DNA of 63,251 nt from Flavobacterium psychrophilum. GTDB lineage: Bacteria; Bacteroidota; Bacteroidia; Flavobacteriales; Flavobacteriaceae. The notes beneath the pieces were generated by a model. The model worked only from the letters and a program-made list of their open reading frames with translations, ran no database searches and had not been told where the DNA came from. Made by a program: the position numbers and the translations under genes. The stretch covers positions 1 to 63,251 of the forward strand of contig CAMAQD010000019.1 of NCBI GenBank assembly GCA_945860385.1, in the 5' to 3' direction. Numbering within the stretch: position 1 is the first letter of the stretch; each line of letters starts with the position of its first letter. Below are positions 1 through 8,255 of this stretch, in pieces.

Positions 1-1
1 G

Positions 2-892
2 ACGGGACGTTATTTCAGGGATAAATTGGCGATGCGAATGAGAGCTAAAAGTTGCGGAATTTCGAATCCCAATTTTTGTTCTTTGTTTAATGATCACGAC
101 ATCAATACTTTTGCTGACACGGTTTCGCCTCCTTGGGTTTTGAAACCACGATCCGAAGCTTCGGCAGCTGGGATTATCAAAGTATTTGACAAGGAAAGTT
201 TGTGGATTCACATCAACGAAATGGGGAATAATCGCTTCAAATATTTATTGGAACAATTTCGTCCTGGCGATGTATATCATTGCGATAGTTTGGTTTTAAA
301 TGGCAAAATCTTGTTCAGCATTACTTCAAAATATTTGACGACACCAATGGAAATTTCACAAGGTGGCGGAATTTTCAGAAGTGCCAATATTCAATATGAT
401 TCGGATGATGACAAAGCCATAAAAGCCGTAAATGAACAGGTTATCAAAGGGTTTGGATTAAAACACGGAGCCGCACATTCAGAATATATTAAATGCAAGG
501 ATGATGGAAAAATCTATTTTCTGGAAACTTCTTCACGAGTGGGAGGAGCGCATCTTGCCGAAATGGTTGCCGAAGCTTCGAACATCAACCTTTGGAAGGA
601 ATGGGCAGCCATAGAAGATTCATTAGTAAAAGGAACTAAATATACTTTGCCAAAAGTTAAAAAAGAATATGCCGGTATTGTGCTGACTTTGTCCAAGTTT
701 CAACATCCGGATTTATCTTCGTTTTCGGATCCAGAAGTTTGCTTTAAAGTTCCTTTGGAATATCACGCCGGATTGATTGTAAAATCCGATTCAAGCGAAC
801 GCGTTTTGGAATTATTAGACGATTATGCCAAACGATTGACTGCTGATTTTGCAACTGTTGTTGAACAAAAGAAAGTCGATAAGTTGCATTAA
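2..892 (+). CDS. ATP-grasp ligase, C-terminal part (cut by window edge)
   Basis: The reading frame is open back to base 2, so this is the C-terminal 296 codons of a longer protein whose start lies outside the window. The TTG at 26 and ATG at 32 are internal, because the residues before them (GRYFRDKLAMR) already fit an ATP-grasp fold. Visible ATP-grasp landmarks are the nucleotide-binding stretch PPWVLKPRSEASAAGI and the metal-binding end FLETSSRVGGAHLAEM. Such enzymes activate a carboxylate with ATP and join it to an amine or other nucleophile. The substrate cannot be read from the sequence. It lies on the opposite strand from the amidoligase genes at 3083-8179, and may belong with them functionally. 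Confident on family, not on product. Confidence 0.85.
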   Translation, partial: TGRYFRDKLAMRMRAKSCGISNPNFCSLFNDHDINTFADTVSPPWVLKPRSEASAAGIIKVFDKESLWIHINEMGNNRFKYLLEQFRPGDVYHCDSLVLNGKILFSITSKYLTTPMEISQGGGIFRSANIQYDSDDDKAIKAVNEQVIKGFGLKHGAAHSEYIKCKDDGKIYFLETSSRVGGAHLAEMVAEASNINLWKEWAAIEDSLVKGTKYTLPKVKKEYAGIVLTLSKFQHPDLSSFSDPEVCFKVPLEYHAGLIVKSDSSERVLELLDDYAKRLTADFATVVEQKKVDKLH

Positions 893-895
893 TCA

Positions 896-1088
896 TTTTA
901 CCGCAAAGGCGCAAAGAACTATAACAATTGTTGGATTTTAAGGGCACAAAGATGAAAACGAAAGGTTGTAATACAATTATTTAATCAAAAAAGGGGTTGT
1001 CTAAAATTTTAAAAAATATAAGTTTTTAACCTTTGCGACCTTAATATTAGACTTTAAAATTTATTTCTTTTGCGCCTTTGCGGTAAAA
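896..1088. repeat. Inverted repeat spacer, ACCGCAAAGGCGCAAAG words
   Basis: The left arm (896-917) reads TTTTACCGCAAAGGCGCAAAGA. The right arm (1066-1088) is its reverse complement with one extra T. Between them lie related words such as GGGCACAAAG and CCTTTGCGACC. The element starts 4 bases after the stop of the upstream gene and ends 15 bases before the next start, so it fills the whole spacer. I see no open frame in it. Confidence 0.8.
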
Positions 1089-1103
1089 ATTAAACACATT
1101 ATT

Positions 1104-2756
1104 ATGAAAAGATATTTAAGCGTTGTTTTCATTGCATTTCTCACTTTTAATAGTTCAAATGCGCAAGGACTTATGGGTAAATCGGATTTAGTATTCACGC
1201 ATCAGGATACTTTACGAGGAAGTATTACGAAGGAAAGAGCTTGGTGGGACGTAAAATATTACCATCTGGACATCAAAGTAAATCTCGCCGACAGCACTAT
1301 TTCGGGCTCGAATACGATTCGCTACAAAGTTTTGAATTCCTATAACCGGATGCAAATTGATCTTCAAGAACCCTTAAAAATTTCTAAAATTACGCAAGAT
1401 GGTAAAGAATTAAAATATAAAAGAGAAGGTAATGTTTTTTATATTGATTTGGTTGCGCCACAAAATGCGGGAGAAATAAAAGAAGTCGCTGTTTTTTATG
1501 GTGGCAAACCTAAAATTGCAGTTAGACCGCCTTGGGACGGAGGAATCACTTGGAAAAGAGATGCTAATGGAAAACCTTTTGTCGCATCATCGTGTCAAGG
1601 TTTAGGCGCGAGTGTGTGGTGGCCTAATAAAGATCATATGTACGACGAAGTCGATGATATGCTCATTAGCGTGAATGTTCCCAAGAATTTGATGGATGTT
1701 TCCAATGGTCGTTTGCAAACTGTAACCGATATGAAGGATGGAACCCGAACTTTCAATTGGTATGTTTCCAACCCAATCAACAATTATGGTGTAAATATTA
1801 ATATTGGCGATTATGTTCATTTTTCCGAAGTTTTCAAGGGCGAAAAAGGCGATTTGGATTGTGATTATTATGTTTTGCGAGATAATTTGGAAAAAGCTAA
1901 AATCCATTTTCAAGATGTCCCTCGAATGTTGAAAGCTTTTGAACATTGGTTTGGCCCATATCCATTTTATGAAGACAGTTATAAACTTGTTGAAGCGCCT
2001 TATTTAGGAATGGAACATCAAAGTAGTGTTACTTATGGAAACGATTACAAAAAAGGGTATTTAGGAACTGATTTGAGCGGAACGGGTTGGGGATTGAAGT
2101 TCGATTTTCTCATTATCCACGAATCTGGTCACGAATGGTTTGCCAATAATATTACCTACAAAGACATCGCCGATATGTGGATTCACGAAGGTTTTACCAA
2201 CTATTCCGAAAACCTTTTTGTGGAATATTACTATGGAAAAGAAGCTGGCGCTGAATATGTCAGAGGAACACGAAAAGGAATCAAAAACGACAAACCCATC
2301 ATAGGATATTACGATGTAAATCAAGAAGGTTCAGGTGATATGTACAACAAAGGCGGAAATATGTTGCACACACTGCGCCAAATCGTGAATAATGACGAGA
2401 AATGGAGAACGATTTTAAGAGGTTTAAACAGTACATTTTACCACCAAACCGTTACGACAAAGCAAATCGAGGATTATTTAAGCAAAAATGTTGGATTGGA
2501 TTTAGCTCCGTTTTTTGATCAATATTTGAGAGACATTAGAATCCCGACTTTCGATTATAAAGTTCAGAATAACAATTTGGAATACCGCTGGACAAATTGT
2601 GTTCCCGGTTTCAATATGCCTGTAAAAGTAACTCTGAATGGAAAAGAACAATGGCTGAAACCCCAAGCTGAATGGATTATTATGCTAAAAACGCCTAAAG
2701 ATTTAAAACTAGAAGTGGATAAGGATTTTTATGTGAATGTGGTGAAGAGTAATTAA
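1104..2756 (+). CDS. M1 family zinc metallopeptidase (aminopeptidase)
   Basis: This 550-residue protein starts with a signal peptide (MKRYLSVVFIAFLTF, likely cleaved after NAQ), so it is secreted or periplasmic. The M1 zinc site is complete: HESGH at residues 339-343 and the third ligand E362 in WIHEGFTNY, giving HEXXH-X18-E. The substrate-recognition motif is LGMEHQSSV rather than the classical GAMEN. The N-terminal beta-sandwich domain (about residues 40-250) precedes the catalytic domain. M1 enzymes remove N-terminal amino acids from peptides. It follows a partial ATP-grasp gene on the same strand after a long inverted-repeat spacer, and a small ORF follows one base after its stop. Confidence 0.92.
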   Translation: MKRYLSVVFIAFLTFNSSNAQGLMGKSDLVFTHQDTLRGSITKERAWWDVKYYHLDIKVNLADSTISGSNTIRYKVLNSYNRMQIDLQEPLKISKITQDGKELKYKREGNVFYIDLVAPQNAGEIKEVAVFYGGKPKIAVRPPWDGGITWKRDANGKPFVASSCQGLGASVWWPNKDHMYDEVDDMLISVNVPKNLMDVSNGRLQTVTDMKDGTRTFNWYVSNPINNYGVNINIGDYVHFSEVFKGEKGDLDCDYYVLRDNLEKAKIHFQDVPRMLKAFEHWFGPYPFYEDSYKLVEAPYLGMEHQSSVTYGNDYKKGYLGTDLSGTGWGLKFDFLIIHESGHEWFANNITYKDIADMWIHEGFTNYSENLFVEYYYGKEAGAEYVRGTRKGIKNDKPIIGYYDVNQEGSGDMYNKGGNMLHTLRQIVNNDEKWRTILRGLNSTFYHQTVTTKQIEDYLSKNVGLDLAPFFDQYLRDIRIPTFDYKVQNNNLEYRWTNCVPGFNMPVKVTLNGKEQWLKPQAEWIIMLKTPKDLKLEVDKDFYVNVVKSN

Positions 2757-2757
2757 A

Positions 2758-3066
2758 ATGATAGATATACAAACTATTTCTTGGATATTTTTAGCAACTG
2801 CTCTGGCAACAAGTACAAAGCCGACAAACATCAATGGAATTTCCTTAGTTGCTGATGGAATTAATCACGCAATTCCGACTCAAAAGGAATTGCAATCTTC
2901 AATTTCTTGGCTAATTAAGTATGAATTTATTCTTAAACACGGTAAAAACTACGAATTGACTTATAAAGGCAAAATTGAATTTGAAAAAGCATCGAAGAAT
3001 ACTCAAATAATAATGTCTATTTGGAAAAATATTGAAATAAATTTTTCCCTTTATGAGGGTAATTAA
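2758..3066 (+). CDS. Small hypothetical protein, winged-helix-like
   Basis: A 102-residue protein whose ATG lies one base after the stop of the M1 peptidase gene, so the two are probably co-transcribed. The segment SSISWLIKYEFILKHGKNYELTYKGK looks like the recognition helix and wing of a winged helix-turn-helix, in the style of 'fully sensitive or resistant, then long-chain wing' regulators. The N-terminus is hydrophobic (ISWIFLATALATS). I do not recognise a named family. It could equally be an immunity or accessory protein. No catalytic motif is visible. Confidence 0.55.
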   Translation: MIDIQTISWIFLATALATSTKPTNINGISLVADGINHAIPTQKELQSSISWLIKYEFILKHGKNYELTYKGKIEFEKASKNTQIIMSIWKNIEINFSLYEGN

Positions 3067-3082
3067 GTAATAAAAAATATAA

Positions 3083-4273
3083 CTACCTCTCAAACAAAGC
3101 CAAAGTCCCACCAACCCAATCCTTATCCTTATTAAATTTTACGCCAATCATTTCGCCACGGCTCAATCGTGCCAAGTTGCAGAGTAGAGTAGGAGCGGCA
3201 TCTTCTTTTTTCCAGACACAAAGCACACGCACTTCACATTTTACTTTTCCGTCGGGAGATTGCACGATGGGAATATATTTTACTTTTTTCTGGAGAATGT
3301 ATAGTTCTTTTTCGACCACGGCTTCGATATCTTCTTTTTTTACGTGAAAGATAACGCCCGAACCCGAGAAAGAGAATAAAGGTTTCAATACATAATTTTC
3401 CAAGTCTTCCGGAATTTGTTTCAAGTCGCTCAACAAAGAGGTTTCTATGAAATATTTGCCTTTCAGCATTGGCAAAATAAACTTGCTGATTCTGAAAAAC
3501 CAATTGGGATGTCCAGCCCATTCCACATCAAGTTCGTCAGAGAAATGGAAATTTAGTTTCAAATCGGTACGTAAATCCAATTCGTCAAAGATGACACGAT
3601 TGTAGATGCGTTTGACACGGATTTCTTCACCAAGGTCATTTTTATAGAATAATTGCTTGCCTTTTTTTATTATGTCGGTAACGCTAACTATTGGAATGCC
3701 AAGATCTCTTCGACAATAATAAAAATCAATTTTGGTGTTTTGCTTTTCGGGTTCAATTTCTAACAAAATCACATTCTCTTTTGGGTGATTGTTGCAAATT
3801 ATTTCTTCAAGAGTTTCGTAATATTCCTGAATAGTAATGTCATTGATAAACGGAGTCAACTCCTCAATAAACGGATAATGTTTTATGAATTTTTCGTATA
3901 AATTAATTTGGTAATTGTACAAAGAAGGGAAACCCTGCACTTCGATTAATTTTGGAACAACAGCTCCATCTTCTTCACAAATCCCAAAATCAATGGCCAA
4001 GAAAGTCGTATGTTCGTCCTCATTTGGAACTTTTTGATTTAATTCTAATGATTTCTCTGTAAGCTGTTTAAAGTCTTTGTTTTGAATCAATTTTATAACA
4101 TCCGCACAACCTTCAAGCATTTGTGCTTTCAATTCATTAGAAATAAAAAACGGTGTTTCCCCAATTCGGAAAGTGGGAGCGTAATCAAAATCCGAAGCAA
4201 TATCGTCCTTGAATTCCTGATACTTTTTGTCAGTAAATTGAGAATTAAAAAGTTGTCTGTATTTGTCAATCAT
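3083..4273 (-). CDS. ATP-grasp-like hypothetical protein
   Basis: A 396-residue protein without signal peptide or membrane segments. The C-terminal third has an ATP-grasp-like run, ENYVLKPLFSFSGSGVIFHV, in which the lysine and the flexible glycine-rich loop resemble the ATP-binding element of circularly permuted ATP-grasp enzymes and glutathionylspermidine synthase relatives. It ends with RLSRGEMIGV and a tryptophan/glycine patch. It is the last gene of the minus-strand amidoligase cluster, downstream of the amidotransferase and separated from it by a TTAATACT repeat spacer. The context suggests a ligase or ligase partner acting on the same unknown product. Family assignment is by motif resemblance only. 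Confidence 0.65.
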   Translation of the reverse strand: MIDKYRQLFNSQFTDKKYQEFKDDIASDFDYAPTFRIGETPFFISNELKAQMLEGCADVIKLIQNKDFKQLTEKSLELNQKVPNEDEHTTFLAIDFGICEEDGAVVPKLIEVQGFPSLYNYQINLYEKFIKHYPFIEELTPFINDITIQEYYETLEEIICNNHPKENVILLEIEPEKQNTKIDFYYCRRDLGIPIVSVTDIIKKGKQLFYKNDLGEEIRVKRIYNRVIFDELDLRTDLKLNFHFSDELDVEWAGHPNWFFRISKFILPMLKGKYFIETSLLSDLKQIPEDLENYVLKPLFSFSGSGVIFHVKKEDIEAVVEKELYILQKKVKYIPIVQSPDGKVKCEVRVLCVWKKEDAAPTLLCNLARLSRGEMIGVKFNKDKDWVGGTLALFER

Positions 4274-4277
4274 TTTA

Positions 4278-4367
4278 AAAGTATTAAGATAAAAGTATCA
4301 AGTATTAAGATGAAATATTTGCATTAAAATCAGTTAGTCTTAATACTTAATTATCAATACTTAATTA
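4278..4367. repeat. Intercistronic TTAATACT-word repeat with inverted arms
   Basis: AGTATTAAG words at 4278-4311 face CTTAATACT words at 4337-4367, so the spacer can fold into a hairpin. The right half starts GTCTTAATACTTAAT, like the spacers at 7433 and 60253. It ends 2 bases short of the stop codon of the upstream gene (4370-4372). Confidence 0.75.
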
Positions 4368-4369
4368 AT

Positions 4370-5200
4370 CTAATTCGAATGCATTTTCTTAGTTTTCATC
4401 AAATCGTTGATAGCAATTCGAAGGAAATTCGGAATCAGGGTTTCATTGGTTCTGTAAATTTTATCATCATCGACTAAATCTTCAAGCATGTTCCTGAATT
4501 TACGTTTGCCTTTCATTGCTCTTATTTTCTCTTTGGATTCTTTATTTCTCAAATGGGCAATAAAACTGATTGGATCAGCTTCGGGATGAAACTGTGTTCC
4601 CACAAAATAATCTGAAAAACGAACCGCCATAATGGCTCTTTCGTACTGAACGTAATCTCTAATTTTTTCCAATGAAATAATTTTCGCACCTTTTTTCGAA
4701 AACACACTCAATTTGGGTTGTACAACCTGATAATCTCTGGAATCGATAGCATAAAATGGATCTGGAAGCCCTTCAAAAAGCGGGTCATTTAATCCCTCTT
4801 TTGTTTTATGAACGGTCATAACTCCAAACGAAGTATCGTGTCTTTTTGTAATTTCGGCTAAGCCAAAGTGTTTACAAGCCATTTGAAACGAATGACAAAT
4901 GAACAAAACGTGTTTCTTTACAGAATTTTCATTGTTCCATCGGGTCAACTCGTCAATGAAATTGTAGTATTTCAAATCCCAGTCGCCATTACCAATCAAA
5001 GGATTTCCCGGTCCACCAGTCGAAATGTAAATATCGAATTTTTTAATATCCGGCAATTCTGATTTTCCTCTTACATCAAAAATCTGGAATGTAACTATTT
5101 GATTAAAACGGTTTATAACATCAATAATACAACGCATTCCTTGATTAGGCGTGCCATCATACATATCTAAAACCGCTATTTTAATGGTGCTATTATTCAT
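4370..5200 (-). CDS. Class I glutamine amidotransferase-like protein
   Basis: A 276-residue protein with a full GATase1 triad: nucleophile C102 in LFICHSFQMA, then H205 and E207 in GTQFHPEAD. The oxyanion-loop region STGGPGNP (60-67) is also present. Such domains hydrolyse glutamine to supply ammonia, or act as gamma-glutamyl hydrolases on conjugates. No synthase domain is fused, so its partner must be separate. The neighbouring GCS2 and ATP-grasp ligases are the obvious candidates. It has its own promoter-like sequence at 5223-5252, so it and the following gene may be expressed apart from the three genes upstream. Confidence 0.88.
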   Translation of the reverse strand: MNNSTIKIAVLDMYDGTPNQGMRCIIDVINRFNQIVTFQIFDVRGKSELPDIKKFDIYISTGGPGNPLIGNGDWDLKYYNFIDELTRWNNENSVKKHVLFICHSFQMACKHFGLAEITKRHDTSFGVMTVHKTKEGLNDPLFEGLPDPFYAIDSRDYQVVQPKLSVFSKKGAKIISLEKIRDYVQYERAIMAVRFSDYFVGTQFHPEADPISFIAHLRNKESKEKIRAMKGKRKFRNMLEDLVDDDKIYRTNETLIPNFLRIAINDLMKTKKMHSN

Positions 5201-5222
5201 TATTGGTAATCTACTTTATTGG

Positions 5223-5252
5223 CAAAGATAACTTTTTCAATTGCAATGACAA
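5223..5252 (-). promoter_or_regulatory. Bacteroidota-type promoter for the amidotransferase gene
   Basis: On the minus strand, a -33 TTG (5250-5252) and a -7 box TATCTTTG (5223-5230) are separated by exactly 19 bases. This matches the Bacteroidota consensus TTG-N19-21-TAnnTTTG. The start codon of the amidotransferase is 23 bases further on. The -33 element lies inside an 18-bp tandem duplication. Confidence 0.6.
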
Positions 5253-5270
5253 TTTCAATTGCAATGTCAA
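5235..5270. repeat. 18-bp tandem duplication over the -33 box
   Basis: Two adjacent copies, TTTCAATTGCAATGACAA (5235-5252) and TTTCAATTGCAATGTCAA (5253-5270), differ at one base. A third partial copy, TTTCA, follows. Each unit contains the palindrome CAATTG. The duplication covers the -33 position of the promoter annotated here. Confidence 0.8.
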
Positions 5271-5284
5271 TTTCATTTTCCAAA

Positions 5285-5342
5285 TGAAATCTGTAATCCG
5301 AAATCTGCATTTGTAATCTGCATTTGTAATCTGCAACCTGAA
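5285..5342. repeat. Heptamer-type repeat spacer (CTGCAAY words)
   Basis: Degenerate copies of AAATCTGCATTTGTAATCTGCA and CTGCAACCTG words run across this stretch. In the transcript of the flanking minus-strand genes, the array begins about 7 bases after the stop codon of the GCS2-type ligase (5350-5352). It belongs to the same word family as the spacers at 26346, 28692, 43318 and 59081. Confidence 0.75.
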
Positions 5343-5349
5343 AACTTTC

Positions 5350-6456
5350 TCAGAGTCCTTTGGAAAATTCACTAGTAATAAAATCGACCACTTTAGTTAA
5401 ATCATTAGTTGCTTCAAAAACAGCCAATTGTTTATCTGCTCCGGTTCCGTTTTTCATTATTTCATACACGTAATTGATTTTTTCCCGACTTCCCAATTCA
5501 TCAACCACATCATCAATAAATTCCAATAATTCGACGATAAGCATTTTAGTTTCCACTTCTTTGTGAAGTCCAAAATCGATCATATGACCATCGATTCCAT
5601 ATCGTGCGGCACGAAATTTATTTTCTTTTATCAATGCTAAGCGATACACATTGAAACTCATATTATGTAAGGATAATTTATATAATTTGGCAACAATTGC
5701 CTGTATGATTGCTACTATACAAATTGTTTCTTCAACGGTCAAACACATATCACAAATGCGAAATTCAATCGTATCATAGAATGGATGCAAACGTAAATCC
5801 CACCAAATTTTCTTTGGATTATCGATACAATTGGTTTTTACTAAAGTGTCTAAAAAATCATCATAAGAGGAAACAGAATCAAAATATTCTGGCAAACCTG
5901 TTCTCGGAAATTTATCAAACACTTTGGTTCTATAGGATTTATAACCTGTATTTCTTCCTTCCCAGAAAGGTGAATTAGTAGAAATTGCAAAAATGTGAGG
6001 TAAAAAATAGCAAGCCTGATTCATCAGCTGCAAGCCAATTTCACGGTTTTCGATTCCAACGTGGCAATGCATTCCGAAAATTAAATTCGATCTTGCTGCA
6101 TCTTGCATTTCGTTGATAATATTATGATAACGCGGATCATCAGTTATAGGTTGGTCCTGCCATTTCGAAAAAGGATGAGTACCTGCACCACCAACTATTA
6201 ATCCCTGTCTATGTGCTAAATCTACGATATGTCCTCTGAGAGATTTGATTTCGGCTTCAGCTTCGTGTATGTTTTTACAAATATTGGTTCCCACCTCGAC
6301 TACAGATTGATGCATTTCGGCTTTGACCTGCTCGTTTAATATAGTTTTTGCTCCATCCACAATTTTGGACAAATGCGAACGTAAATCTCTGGTGATTGGA
6401 TCAATAATTTGGTATTCTTCCTCGACTCCAAGTGTGAAAACAGGTAATTTTTTCAT
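5350..6456 (-). CDS. Carboxylate-amine ligase, GCS2/YbdK family
   Basis: A 368-residue protein of the YbdK / glutamate-cysteine ligase type 2 family. It has the family start FTLGVEEEYQIIDP, the acidic metal site (GVEEE), the GMHCHVGIEN segment and LRLHPFYDTIEFRICDM. These enzymes form an amide or gamma-glutamyl bond with ATP. The true substrates are known for few members and are not readable here. It is 14 bases downstream of an ATP-grasp ligase in the same direction, so the two are almost certainly co-transcribed. The pair suggests stepwise building of a small peptide-like molecule. Confidence 0.9.
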   Translation of the reverse strand: MKKLPVFTLGVEEEYQIIDPITRDLRSHLSKIVDGAKTILNEQVKAEMHQSVVEVGTNICKNIHEAEAEIKSLRGHIVDLAHRQGLIVGGAGTHPFSKWQDQPITDDPRYHNIINEMQDAARSNLIFGMHCHVGIENREIGLQLMNQACYFLPHIFAISTNSPFWEGRNTGYKSYRTKVFDKFPRTGLPEYFDSVSSYDDFLDTLVKTNCIDNPKKIWWDLRLHPFYDTIEFRICDMCLTVEETICIVAIIQAIVAKLYKLSLHNMSFNVYRLALIKENKFRAARYGIDGHMIDFGLHKEVETKMLIVELLEFIDDVVDELGSREKINYVYEIMKNGTGADKQLAVFEATNDLTKVVDFITSEFSKGL

Positions 6457-6470
6457 AGTAAATAAAGTTA

Positions 6471-7418
6471 TTATTTAACAGAAACGGCGTCTTTAATAAA
6501 GGTCCCCCAGGTTAAATTAATTTTTCCTGGCTTTTGTTTTTTAGCAGCAGCGATAGCCATTTTTGCAGCGTGTTCCACCACCCATTCGAAATTTTCTGCT
6601 CCAACCGAAGTTAACTCGGCATCGGGAGCTGGATTTCCAAAATCAATAGCATAAGGAATTCCATCTCTAACTGCAAATTCTACTGTATTGAAATCATAAC
6701 CCAAACCTTTGCAAAGCCTTAAAGTATAATCTTTTACGGTGGCTAATAATTTTTTGTCCGTTGCAGGACCATCAATCACATAACGTAAATGGTGCGGATT
6801 TCTGGGTTCATATTGCATAATGTGAACGTCTTTGCAACCCAAACAATATACACGAAAATATTCTGTAAAAACTATTTCTTCCTGCAACATCATTACTAAT
6901 TGTCCGGTTTCCTGATGTTTTTCCCAAAACTCTTCTTTGTTTTCTAGTCGGTATACGTTTTTCCAACCGCCACCAGCATACGGTTTCATATAAGCTGGAA
7001 AACCTATATATTCGAAAATTCCTTGCCAATCCATTGGATATTTCAGGTTGCGGAAAGATTTTCCTGTGGTGTCAGTAGGATGTTCGGCCGAAGGAAGAAT
7101 TACAGTATTGGGTAGCGGAACTCCAAGAGTATCTGCTAATGAATTATTGAAAAATTTGTCGTCAGCACTCCACCAAAACGGATTATTGATGACGTTGGTT
7201 CCTGTCAAAGCCGCATTTTTTAAGTAAGCTCTGTAAAAAGGTACATCTTGTGATATCCGGTCTATGATCACGGCATATTCACCATCTTTATTTTGAACCA
7301 CTTTGTCGATAGAAACGGCTTCGGCAATTATTCCTTTTTCATTTTTTGAGTTAACTCTGTCGATAAATGCTTGCGGAAAAGTATCTTCCATCCCGAATAA
7401 TATTCCAATTTTTTTCAT
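6471..7418 (-). CDS. ATP-grasp ligase (RimK/D-Ala ligase-like)
   Basis: A 315-residue ATP-grasp enzyme. The N-terminal Rossmann-like part starts MKKIGILFGMEDTFP. The ATP-binding lysine sits in FPAYMKPYAGGGWKNVY, and the metal-binding end is LGYDFNTVEFAVRDGIPYAIDFGNPAPD, with the acidic and Asn ligands expected of the fold. It joins a carboxylate to an amine through an acyl phosphate. It lies between the esterase upstream (48-base gap filled by a TTAATACT repeat) and the GCS2 ligase (14-base gap) in one minus-strand operon. The substrate is unknown. Confidence 0.88.
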   Translation of the reverse strand: MKKIGILFGMEDTFPQAFIDRVNSKNEKGIIAEAVSIDKVVQNKDGEYAVIIDRISQDVPFYRAYLKNAALTGTNVINNPFWWSADDKFFNNSLADTLGVPLPNTVILPSAEHPTDTTGKSFRNLKYPMDWQGIFEYIGFPAYMKPYAGGGWKNVYRLENKEEFWEKHQETGQLVMMLQEEIVFTEYFRVYCLGCKDVHIMQYEPRNPHHLRYVIDGPATDKKLLATVKDYTLRLCKGLGYDFNTVEFAVRDGIPYAIDFGNPAPDAELTSVGAENFEWVVEHAAKMAIAAAKKQKPGKINLTWGTFIKDAVSVK

Positions 7419-7432
7419 TTTAATTTTTTTTA

Positions 7433-7465
7433 GTCTTAATACTTAATACTCCAATCTTAATACTT
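7433..7465. repeat. 33-bp dispersed TTAATACT repeat, copy 1
   Basis: This spacer is identical to 60253-60285 at 32 of 33 positions (one A/G difference near the right end). It ends immediately before the stop codon of the esterase gene (7466-7468). The second copy ends one base before the stop of a TolC-family gene. It consists of AGTATTAAG-type words in mRNA sense. Confidence 0.85.
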
Positions 7466-8179
7466 TTAAAAGAACTTAATTCTAGATAAATAATGGGGAA
7501 ACATTTCTTTCCAAACAGGCCAATCATGTTCTCTATCAGCACGGACATCAAGCCAATGATGAATATTTCTGGTGCTTAAAACTTTGCTCAATTTGAGATT
7601 GGCATCGTAACAAATATCCCAGTTAGAAGTACCTAAACAAATATCGATATTCCATAATTCGTGGTCATTTAACCCATGTAAATAATCTTCTGGATTGTTG
7701 TAAAAAACGTTGTCATCGTGATAACCATCCATAAAACTTTTGATGCTAAACGCTCCACCCATTGAAAAAATATGGCTTACATAACCTGGATGTCGAAATG
7801 CAAAATTGGCAGCGTGATAACCTCCGAAGCTACAACCGGCAACCGCAACTTTCCCTGCAGCAGTATTATTTTTGACTTTTTCGACAATTTCGTGACAAAT
7901 CATTTTATCATACCAGGTATGATTTTCTATGCGATGAACTGGATGAATGTTTTTATTGTAAAAACTGTCTTTATCGATGCTTGCCGGACAAAAAATTTGG
8001 ATTAATCCTTGTTCGATAAACCATTTGGCTGAGTCAATCAAGCCCATATCTTTGTTCTCGTGGTAGCTTCCCATCGAGGTCGGAAAAAGAATCACGGGAT
8101 AGCCAGCATGTCCAAAAACGAGCATTTCTATATCTCTGCTTAAATTAGGAGAGTACCATTTGAAATATTCCTCTTTCAT
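7466..8179 (-). CDS. Alpha/beta-hydrolase esterase (esterase D/PF00756-like)
   Basis: About 237 residues counting from the ATG at 8179. A longer frame from 8200 adds only MLKKSGI and is less likely, because GGAATT before 8179 is a plausible ribosome site. The nucleophile elbow GCSFGG places the catalytic serine, and the C-terminal REHDWPVWKEMFP supplies the histidine typical of this esterase family (FrmB/antigen 85 fold). FPTSMGSY near residue 34 forms the oxyanion region. There is no signal peptide, so it is cytoplasmic. As first gene of the amidoligase operon, it may release or trim an ester-linked intermediate; that role is inference. Confidence 0.85.
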   Translation of the reverse strand: MKEEYFKWYSPNLSRDIEMLVFGHAGYPVILFPTSMGSYHENKDMGLIDSAKWFIEQGLIQIFCPASIDKDSFYNKNIHPVHRIENHTWYDKMICHEIVEKVKNNTAAGKVAVAGCSFGGYHAANFAFRHPGYVSHIFSMGGAFSIKSFMDGYHDDNVFYNNPEDYLHGLNDHELWNIDICLGTSNWDICYDANLKLSKVLSTRNIHHWLDVRADREHDWPVWKEMFPHYLSRIKFF

Positions 8180-8255
8180 AATTCCTGATTTTTTTAACAA
8201 TTATAATGAAAAAAAGTAAGTGATTTTAAAAATAGACAAATAAAAACGATATGAA

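Noticed and set aside
61..70. TTCGAATCCC resembling a tRNA T-loop
   Set aside because: It lies inside the ATP-grasp coding frame and no cloverleaf forms around it.
1602..1946. 114-codon antisense frame in the M1 peptidase gene
   Set aside because: It is opposite a conserved enzyme with intact zinc motifs and has no signal or domain of its own.
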